Translations under genes and position numbers: made by a program
Shown here: positions 23,824-33,136 of the stretch, in pieces
Numbering within the stretch: the first letter of the stretch is position 1
How the letters are laid out: each line of letters starts with the position of its first letter
Notes under the pieces: generated by a model
What the model saw: only the letters and a program-made list of their open reading frames with translations
The model's database searches: none
What the model was told of the DNA's origin: nothing
Assembly: GCA_035079385.1 (NCBI GenBank)
Contig: JAVHKY010000003.1
Location: 12,193,501 to 12,257,500, forward strand
Source: Aspidiotus rigidus
Lineage: Eukaryota > Arthropoda > Insecta > Hemiptera > Diaspididae
Direction: 5' to 3'
DNA: 64,000 bases

Positions 23824-24845
23824 TGCAAACAATTTCCTAGAGGAGATGAAGGCCCTCAAGAAGAAACTCTCACAGGAGATAAGTTTTAAAAATCAAGCCC
23901 ATAAGAAGCTGCAGAAGCAGCTTCAAGAAATTACCTCATTAAAGGATAAAGTTCAAGAACTGGACTCAAGGATCAGCAATCCACAAGAAACCAATAATCT
24001 GCCTGCAGATTCCCCAGAAGAGATGAAGGAACCTAAAAAAGAAACTCAGAAGGGATAAGTCTTGAAAATCAAGCCTATAAGAAGCTGGAGAATCAGCTTC
24101 AAGAAATTACCTATTAAAGGAAAAAGTTCAAGTACTGGACTCAAGGATCAGCAATCCACAAGAAACCAATAATCTGCCTACAAACAATTCCCCAAAACAG
24201 ATAAAGGAACTTGAAAAGAAACTCTCACAGGAGATGAGTCGTAAAAATCAGGCCCATATGAAGCTGGAGAAACAGCTTCAAGAAATTACCTCATCAAGGG
24301 AAAAAGTTCAAGAACTGGACTCAAGGATCAGCAATCCACAAGAGACCAATAATCTGCCTGCAAACGATTCTCCAGAACAGATAAAGGAACTTATAAAAAA
24401 AACTCACAGGAGTTAAGTCGTAAAAATCAAGCCCATAAGGAGCTGCAGAAGCAGCTTCGAGAAATTACCTCATTAAAGGATAAAGTTCAAGAACTGGACT
24501 CAAGGACCAGCAATCCACAAGAAAACAATAATCTGCCAGCAGATTCCCCAAAAGAGATAAAGGAACCTAAAAAGAAACTCTCACAGGGGATAAGTCTTAA
24601 AAATCAAGCCTATAAGAAGATGGAGAATCAGCTTCAAGAAATTACCTCATTAAAGGAAAAAGTTCAAGAACTGGACTCAAGGATCAGCAATCCACAAGAA
24701 ACCAATAATCTGCCTGCAAATTATTCCCCTAAACAGATAAAGGAACTTGAAAAGGAACTCTCACAGGAGATAAGTCGTAAAAATCAAGCCCATAAGAAGC
24801 TGGAGAAACAGCTTCAAGAAATCACCTCATTGAAGAAAAAAGTAG
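23824..24845 (+). repeat. six-copy 60-residue coiled-coil tandem array, frameshifted
   Basis: A unit of about 180 bp (60 codons) is repeated six times. Each unit encodes 'KKLSQEIS.KNQAHKKL', 'KQLQEITSLKEKVQELDSR', then a helix-breaking linker 'ISNPQETNNLPA..SPEQ'. The first two blocks have heptad-like hydrophobic spacing and are rich in K, E and Q, so a coiled coil is likely. Linker starts fall at 24001, 24176, 24356, 24535 and 24712, so unit lengths are 175, 180, 179 and 177 bp; three of four differ from 180 and break the frame, leaving separate frames at 23846-24058, 24234-24416 and 24620-24850. Shared variants pair copy 1 with 4, 2 with 5 and 3 with 6, so the array is a duplicated trimer. 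It lies directly before the Penelope-like RT remnant and may be its decayed N-terminus. Confidence 0.8.
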
Positions 24846-24849
24846 TGTA

Positions 24850-25450
24850 AGCTTGCAAGTATGGCCATTAGCTGCAAACAAGGAATCCGAACCATGGAAT
24901 ATGACGTGAGACCAGAAGCCCGAACCAGAATCGGGAAAGTACTGTTGGACATCAAGGAGAATAGGTGCCGAACAAAAGAAAGAACGCAATTAGTAATGCA
25001 GAGGAAGGTCAGAAATCTACAAAAGAAGATCCGACAGAAAAACCTGAGTTTGACATGAGTGGACAAAGGCAACATGCTAGTGGTAAAGGAGAAGGAGGAT
25101 TACACACAAAAAGTGGAGTCGTACATCGCAGAGAATGGATACCAAGAGCTCACGGAGGACCCGATACAGAAATCACCAAAACTGGTTGAAAATTGAGTCG
25201 GGGTACCTGGCAATGAAAGGCGCTTTGATACGAACCCAGTAGCACCGGAATTCAAAGGGCTAGTAAAACTTCACGAAGCGAACCGTCCGATCAGATCACT
25301 GGTCAATAGCCTCCAATCACCATGCTACAAGATAGCGAAGATCACAGTCCTCGCCAGAAAACTGCCAGTTTGCACCCGGAAAAAGCATCATTAACAACTA
25401 TGAGCTGATAAAGAAACTGGACAAGGTAGAAATCAAAAGTAATGACAAGC
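24850..25450 (+). pseudogene. Penelope-like element RT remnant (N-terminal part)
   Basis: One frame from 24861 to about 25375, interrupted by a TGA at 25056 and another stop near 25194, reads in the order of a Penelope-like element reverse transcriptase. First comes an upstream basic region, 'RTKERTQLVMQRKVRNLQKK'. Next is 'VDKGNMLVVKEKEDYTQKV' (compare the usual ADKGN..VV...Y), then 'YQELTEDPIQKSPK', then 'FKGLVKLHEANRPIRSLVN' and 'SLQSPCYKIAKI', matching the PK-Y-G-PK-HK...P-RPI-S...SPTY-L-K block. After a frame change near 25380, 'SINNYELIKKLDKVEI' corresponds to the stretch just before catalytic motif A. The palm motifs and any GIY-YIG endonuclease are absent, so the copy is truncated as well as mutated. 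The preceding coiled-coil frame joins it after a single frame change. Confidence 0.65.
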
Positions 25451-28400
25451 GGATAACCTAGCATATGACAAATACATGTAAAAACGCTTTACCGTCCTCA
25501 CGAATTTTCGTGTTGTTAGCGTTGCATCGATACTCGCAGCCAGGTTTGGTAGCTGCATGTGTTAAAGGTAGATAAGAGTAGTAGATATAGTTGTCAATTG
25601 ATATCACGTTTTGTACGTGCGTCAAGATATCGGGAAAACAGAATGCCGGAAAGACTTAGAGCACCGATAAACGATCAGCCGATATTCTTACATATATTGG
25701 GTACCACACCGAAAGAGGAACTTCTCGCCTTCCTTCGAAACAACACGATATCATGGGGACCCCGACGAGCCCATGTACGCCCAAATGGTGGAAAAGATTT
25801 TGAGCCAGGAATGGAACTAACTACGAATGTGACTGTGAATTCGGGTACATCGTCTGCGTGTGCAAACAACCCGACTTTGGTTATGACACGAAATCATCGT
25901 CCCATACCGTTATGTAGCGCTGCGTCGCGTGACCAAAAGCGCTCAATGTATTTAGATAGGAGTTTTCAGTATTATCGTTTATAGTATTTGTGCTAATAGG
26001 ATGACACTGCTATGATTTAAAAACTCATCTTTAAGGCCTTGTTCAACTGATGACGGGATAGTACCCGATAGTACTCTTGTAAGCTAACTATTAAAGTAGA
26101 ATTGTATAGTTGGTATTTCAACTGATGATGACAACGCGTTAGTGTTTATAATGTGTTTAATCTGCGGTCTATGCAACGTATAATAAAATTTTCAAACTTG
26201 AGAATTTTTCAATATCTAGTGCACTACTTACACCTCATCACATTAGGTACAAGTCTTAATGATCCCTCATTTTGGAGGTATTCACGTCCAAGTTTGAATT
26301 TGATCTTTGCTCTCGGGCCAAGTGTTCTTGAGTGGTCCTCATCAGATACTCCTTAGTGACTTTATTACGTATCTGAATATACAATACCCTTTCATAAAAT
26401 TCAAGTTGGAAGTCGGAGGATCCTCTGTAAATTATTTGGATTGAGGAAGGGTTATTCTAAAGAGTAACTTTGAGTTGTAGTTTACTTCACAATTCCACCG
26501 TCCGCATTTTCCAGGCACACGAATACACAATACCCTTAGGTTCCTTGTTAAAAATTTAGGATGGGGTCACATTTCCAGACGACTTTACATCGATCTGTCT
26601 ATAGAGAAAGAGAGGGGGGAGAGAAGAGTTGTGAATCGAAGCTACGAAGTTCAGTCGTAAACCATGACCATATATTGCCCAGCCGTGGACCTTGATTACA
26701 TTATTGAGCTTTGCTGTCATGAGATGGCTAACTGCGTTAATCGAACGTGCAGAAAATCCATTTTATTGGAAACTCCTACGACGGTTCCACACACGATGCT
26801 CGATTAATACTAACTTGTACCCAGGGCGTTTATTCAAAATCTAGAGTAAAGCTCGAGGTGAGGCTCAAAAGGTTATAAAGTCGACGAGATCGATATTAAG
26901 GTACGAGTAAAGTAAGGGGAAAAAAATATGTTTTCCACCAACTCGGTCGGATATGCGTCATTCGAGTAGCCGATATGACAATACAATGACACGAGCTCTA
27001 TAAAAATCTGTATTCTCTCATTAGGAATGATCGACACGAACTCGGTGGTTTTCCCGCTGTCGATCTCTGATTCATTTGTCGAATATACGTATGTACGTTA
27101 ATTTTCACATGCCACAGTCTGCAGATCTGTACATAATTATCGATCATCGCACTTGCTGCAAGTATACACGTGCAGACGACAAAAACACTCTTGAGACTAT
27201 CGTACGTTTTTTCACACTCGGTGAGCTGTGCGAACATTACCTCGAATTTCAACCGAACACGTCGACGGTTTGTGAAATAGTACGGAGGTAAAAAACTACA
27301 GCAAATATGAACGTTTGTAAAAAAAAAATCTGTCTACAGACTTCCAGCAACAGTTGGTTTTAGAAATACAGAGAAAGAAACAGAACTTCGAAGAATCAGT
27401 GAAAAGCAATCTAGATTAGACAAACGGGGGAGTAGTCGACTGTAATTTCGACGAATATTCTCTTCAAACATTCCAAATATTCTAATCCTTCCAACAATGT
27501 AAACCACCACAAACGAGTAATCAATTATTCTTGGAATACATTTCTGTGACAATAACGGTCTGAACCAGAAATAATGCAATACACTGCACGCGCTTCATCT
27601 TTTCTCCTGTGTAAATTTTGTCGACGATTGAGCGTATGGTTACCCGATTCTCAATAGTTTTCTTTGTAGTCACCACGACCAAGTCGGTCTGAGGGCACAC
27701 ATCTACGCAAGTTTATAAGTAAATCTTTACGTCATCTAACTTCGTTTGCACTTTTCTGTTGCGTTGCATAATAACGAGAAGAGACTCCGATCTGTTCTTT
27801 GTACTCTCGATTTTCCTCGTTTGTACACTTGTATTTTTCATTACTCCACATGACAACCAAAAGAAGCAAAATATTTAACAGGGAACTTCAAACAGCTAAC
27901 AAAAGTGAATATATATAAATAAGATAATGGCGATGATAATATTAATAACAATAATAGTACAGCACGTTCCTATTCACGAATACAAACAAAATTGTTTAAA
28001 TCACGAAACCAACATAATGCAGAAAGGATCATAACCAAACTCTGCTCCCTATATTTACAGTTTCAAGTTCATGAGCATGACTTGTGCCTCAGAAGACTTC
28101 ACGATAGGCACTCATCATAAATCAAATACTGTCTGATCAGAATATTCTTCGAGCAGAAAGGAGGGATTCAAGAACAGTTTCTCCTGTACAGCTCATCTTG
28201 AAAGTCGATTCGGGGAGACAAACAATTCATGACGATATTCTGCACCCAAACCCAAATTTTCAAGCAATTACGAAGATAAAAAAATTGGTAATAAAATTCA
28301 GAAAGTTGAAAATTCAATGGTATGATTTATATTTTACAGTAACTCTACTTGTCATTACGTCGGCGCCAATGTACGGAGATTGATGACCACATGACTATCG

Positions 28401-31084
28401 CTGCGTTTGCTTTTCTTTTCAATTTTTGATACTTGACTTCGCCAAAAATTGTCGAAAAAAAGCTCCTTACATAAATTCACACCTTTCGATGCTTAAGAGG
28501 ATAGGATGATGTCAGAATTGAAATCTCGATACAATGAGAATTACTTTGACGAAGAAAATTGAACTTTGCCTTACCGTATCTTGACGATTCAGAGTATGAA
28601 TAGAAGAAAATTTTGCAGTCATAGAATTTAAACTTCATAGGGCCTGTCGTGAAGGTTTTCAGCGCCTCAGGTAAAAGAGACTGCCAAAGAAAATTGAAAA
28701 TAGCTTTTGAATCGAAACTCCTTCGTGCTTCCCGGTCAATTCTTTCGACACGGTAGGTAAAATGCTGGTTCCTCAATCGTGGTCATTCGCGTTCTGATCA
28801 TTTTTTTCAGTACAATAATGAGAGTATGAACAAGAAATATTGAAGGAAAGTCCAAATAGTGGGAAACATTCACGCTCCTTTTCTGAATAAACGGGGGGAA
28901 GGTTCTTAAAACGTGTCGTTTACCCAGACTTTGAGAGAGGAGTTACAGCTTAATCGAAAATTACGCCAGGCCCGGAGAAATGCACCCACCTCCGGGCCTG
29001 GAATTTAAATAGGAACGGAACAGCCGAAAAATGACCCCTTCCCACAATAACAATAAAAAAAGAATAGTTTTTTTGGCCCCATCTGAACCGACTTGGGTAC
29101 AATATCCATCTAAGTACGATTTCTGTAACGATTTCTCTACCGGAAGGATACTACATAATTTATAATATAGAGATATACGTTTTTAAAGTACATGAAGCTT
29201 GCCATATCTATCTGGCTTGAAATTATTACTGCATTTCAACTCGAAAACGACAAAGAGAACGTGTACTGAAAAATTCGCAGTTGGCAGTCGACGACAAACG
29301 TTTTTCTTCTGTAAAGAAAAATTGGTACGTATGCTCTAAAAATTTGAAATGACTAGTCACTAATGATATACAAGAAACCGAGTCATTCATTCAGAAAAGC
29401 GACAAAGTAGTGACAATATTATATGGTAAACGCTTTCAAGGTTAAACCGATAATTTACCAACACATAATTCTAGAAGAAAAAATTGAGAAATACGTATAG
29501 CGGAGATTGGCCAAAAAATTCAAATAGTAGAGAAACCACCGAGTAAAAATTTTATGGCGTACTTTGTCATAATGTAATATAACATTATATATATATTTTT
29601 TTCAAACAATTGTGAGAGATTCTCAGCTGTTATAACCGCACGTCGTTGAAAGAAATTTTTTTCATTCATTTTGTCGTGGATAAATGTTTCCGTCAAATTT
29701 TGCGATCAAAGAAGTTTTTTTCGACTGGACAACAAGTGCAGTTTTTGTTCTCGAGCCCATTAAAGCGAGGGACCATAATACTCTGATCAAACCTCGTTCA
29801 CAATAGTTAGAGGGGCCAGAAGAAGAAGAACCTAGCAGAGGATTTCTGTCTGAAAGCCACAAGTATTCTCGACTTCACCTTCGTTTTCATCATGAAAGCG
29901 ATCAAATGTTTACAACTTGAGTTACACAATGTTGAGATTGATACGGCGTCGTGAAATGGAAACGGTATCTAGGGGCAACATAGAAGAAATATCTTTGGTA
30001 CAGAACATCATGCGGTGTGTTTATAGAGAAATAACCTTCGTTCAAATAACTTTTTCGAAATAAACATACAAATAAAATAACTAGATTACATGATACAGCA
30101 CGTTATTTTCAAGTGCGATTAATCAGAACAAGCGGAAAAATGGTACGTAATTCACCCAATGCTTGTAATGAGCTGAACCAACTCTGGCACGATTTCAGCT
30201 GAATAAATGACACGCAGAAATTTCCCTTCTCCATCGCACACAAATGTTGTACACATCATCACAATTCACTTTATTCTGAGTACTACTGAAGCAATGAGAG
30301 CATCGTTGAAACCCTATGTGTTAAAAGTACGGGATAGTTCATTTTCGAACGCGTCACCATTTTGTAGCATTGTAAATTGATAATGCAGAGCACTTGAAAT
30401 TTTTACCCATAAAGTGAGAGATTTCAGTTTGATCAACATTCGCCCACTCTTTCCTGTTCCTTCATTCATATTTTTATCACGACGATGACATAAAAAGATA
30501 ATTTAGCTGTCATACGTTCGTTTTATTCTCGAGTGCGTCGAGGGTGTATCCACTATGAACCACATACAAAAGCAATATGAACTTTTTCCGGTCGAGTCAA
30601 GGAAATCGGAAATGAAGGGTTTGAAAACCGCGTATTCGATAATTTCAAACCCAATTTCTCTACTTCGGTAAAATGTCGTGAAAAGGGAACGAACGTGAAT
30701 GAAAATTTACTCTGGAATCATTGTTGCGAGAGGTAATCTCACGACGTGAAAATTTTTATGGAATCTTTCGAGTCTTATCCCTCCAGAGAGTAAAAGCATA
30801 CAATCACTCTCTCTACCTAAATCAGTATCGAGAAATGTTATAAAACAAATTTCATTCGATCTTGGTTAAGCGTATTCCATTCGTTCAAATTCTTTCAAGA
30901 ATTCTCGAACAGCCATGCCAGTTTTTTACGAGAGCGACTATTACGTATTTGATTACAAAAGTGTACGTATCGACATAAGTCTGGCTGGGGTTTGAGTTAT
31001 TTCACTCATATGATGTTTCATTCGAGCATGAATATCGATCGTCTATCCGATTCATAGCAACAATTCCAGTCTATTCAGATTTTT
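25451..31084. other. non-coding DNA, no gene supported
   Basis: The frame at 25559-25984 (141 codons) follows the Penelope-like remnant but shows no recognisable motif; it could be an unrecognised part of the same element or chance. At 26048 and 26124 the word CTGATGA occurs twice within 80 bp (see findings). From 26.2 to 31.0 kb the sequence is AT-rich with no supportable exon; a GC-rich hairpin lies at 28966-29001. Confidence 0.4.
28966..29001. repeat. perfect GC-rich hairpin, 12-bp stem
   Basis: CCAGGCCCGGAG (28966-28977) and CTCCGGGCCTGG (28990-29001) are exact inverted complements separated by a 12-base loop. The stem is strikingly GC-rich for its AT-rich surroundings. It could be a transposon end, a structured RNA element or a chance palindrome; no flanking duplication or poly-T run was noticed. 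Confidence 0.7.
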
Positions 31085-31740
31085 AACAGGGAACCTGTTT
31101 TATCGGGGGGTAAACTGAAGGAAAATGACGGGCGCCGGGCGCCGTCCGGCAAGAAAAAGGGACTTAGAAAAATTTTGATGAAGTGATAGGAGGGGGACTT
31201 ATCCTCTTTGCTTCATGCAGTATATTATACTAGGTTTATACTACGTATTATACTAGGCGTATACTAGGTCCAAGTCCCCTTTATACTAGGTCTAGGCATC
31301 CTTCATACCATAAGCTTACAAGATCTTCATCAATAGCTTATACTAGCAGTTTGTCCTAGTTCTGTACTAGGTCTTAGGCTTCCTTTATAGTATAGGTCTA
31401 GGAGGTCTGTATTAGTGGTTTTACTAGCTCTGTGACGTCATCAGATAGTGATGGCACGATGATCGTGACGTCACAGATCTCCATCGTGACGCCACCAGAT
31501 CGTAGCGTCATTAGATCGTGTGACGTCATCAGATTATGACGTCATCAAATTGTGACGTCATCAGATTTCCGGAAGTGGATTAGGCCTACAGGGGAAACCA
31601 CTAAAAAAAAAACGCGCCTAGAACTTGACCTAATGAGAAGAGATCTCAAGGTGGTGAGGAACAAAGTTCACTCTACTTGAGATGACAAATAGCAAAAAAT
31701 GACACTCACATGATTACTCCGATAAAACAGGTTCCCTGTT
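31085..31740. mobile_element. 656-bp non-autonomous element, perfect 22-bp TIRs
   Basis: The left end starts AACAGGGAACCTGTTTTATC (31085-31106, 22 bp) and the right end (31719-31740) is its exact inverted complement. Each terminal repeat is itself partly palindromic: AACAGG, then GAA, then CCTGTT. Inside, in order, are a GC-rich block with GGCGCC twice (31129-31150), about 200 bp of degenerate TATACTAGG/TCTAGG repeats (31215-31430), five exact TGACGTCA octamers with 'tcagat' tails (31433-31560), and a unique 3' part. There is no reading frame, so any mobility would depend on a transposase elsewhere. The CAGGG near the tip recalls hAT ends, but no 8-bp or other target duplication was found (left flank ATTTTT, right flank TGCCTC). 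Superfamily is left open. Confidence 0.75.
31433..31560. repeat. TGACGTCATCAGAT short tandem repeats
   Basis: Exact TGACGTCA octamers lie at 31433, 31466, 31521, 31537 and 31553, with variants TGACGCCA and TAGCGTCA between them. The last three are spaced exactly 16 bp apart, revealing a unit close to TGACGTCATCAGATTA. They are internal to the 22-bp-TIR element. They match CREB/ATF-type sites in sequence only. Confidence 0.8.
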
Positions 31741-32851
31741 TGCCTCAATTAACACAGTTAATGAAGGCAATCCCGAGCAGCTCACTGTGTGGGCTGCGAG
31801 TTTTTTCACTCTTCTGCCACCCAAACAATCTCTCACCTCTCCAAGTTGAATTCAGAGATTCGAGCGGTTCAACAAGAAAAAATTTTCAATGGCTCAATGC
31901 AATGTAGGACCGATGAAAACGGACTTATGAAAATACATCCGGTAAGTGAAAGCTTTTCACACAGGTTCTTGCAACGGTACAGACTCCTGACACGGGCCGA
32001 CGTCGGCCGGAGTTGACCTTTCATCAAGTGCGTGAATAAGAAAACGGGTTTCTGTGAATGCAATTTCAGCCGACGTGACGTCAGGCCGATGTCAAGTCTG
32101 TCAAAAATAGGTCAAGTGCCTCATGTGAAACCGCTGAAGGGATTCAACTCGCCAAGATCCTTTTCAAATGTGACAGAGGCTTTCATACATGGTAACTCCA
32201 GCATCTCATTCTTTCTGAGTCCCAAATTCAATCATTCATCGTGCACGTTAAATACATAGGAGAGAATGCCATTGTATGAACAAGAACGATAAGATGGGTG
32301 AAATCATATCTTCCTCCAAAACCAAAACTGACTAATAATGAATGAGTCATGGTTTAATTTGTAAAGAAAGACGTAACTTCAACTTGTCAGTTTGCATAAC
32401 GCGATAAAGAAAGGCATTGATAGACGTATCAAGATGACTAACTGATGATTTTTTCCCTAAAAACGTTCCACGCTTTCCAACATTTCAACGCTACTCTTTC
32501 ACATCCTTCGGAGAATAAACATATACGGAAAGGAGGAGGACGGTTGATTGCACCGAAGGCACCTTCTAGTTTGTTACTCGATTTAAGAAAAAACGAAGAC
32601 AAGAACTATTCTCATTTGTTAGGACCTTTTGACAAGATAACATTGCCAACATTTTTCTGTGTAGGAAAGCAAAGTTGTACAATTCTAAGAGCTCAAAATT
32701 TCCAAGTTTAACGTTCCATCTCGGGATTTGGAATCTTCTCGAGTCCTAGGAAGCTCATGCATACTAAAAGAAGTTGTGATTTTTCCAAATTCCTAACATG
32801 GACATCTCATATCATGAACATTTTCTCAAACTTCCATCACAAAAGAAATCC
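31741..32851. other. non-coding DNA, with GGCCGACGTCGGCC palindrome
   Basis: No gene is supported. A perfect 14-bp palindrome, GGCCGACGTCGGCC, lies at 31995-32008, and an exact TGACGTCA at 32076-32083. The short overlapping frames (60-88 codons) show no recognisable family. Confidence 0.45.
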
Positions 32852-33136
32852 CAGAGCATTGCAGCCGTATCATACAGCTTAGACTTTCAGCTTAAACTTA
32901 GAACCTTGAAAAATACAACTTTGGCTTTGGCTTTTGGCTTTGGAAATACCCAAAAAATACAGCTGACTTTCGGCCTTTGGCTCTAGCTTTCGGCTGTTTT
33001 GATGAAACACTCCGGCTTTTGACTTAAACTTACGACCTTGAAAAATATAGCTTCGGCTTTTAGCTTGGAAAAAACATGAATAATACAGCTGGCTTTCGGC
33101 TTTAGCTTTCGGCTTTTGGCTGGCTGCAATGCTCTG
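32852..33136. mobile_element. hAT-type MITE with perfect 8-bp target duplication
   Basis: A 285-bp element starts CAGAGCATTGCAGCC (32852-32866) and ends GGCTGCAATGCTCTG (33122-33136), perfect 15-bp inverted repeats. It is flanked on both sides by AGAAATCC (32844-32851 and 33137-33144), an exact 8-bp target-site duplication, the signature of hAT transposition. The interior is built of repeated 'ggctttcggctttagcttt' style text and a block, 'cttaaactta.gaccttgaaaaata', present twice about 130 bp apart. It has no coding capacity. The intact duplication implies a fairly recent insertion. Confidence 0.92.
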
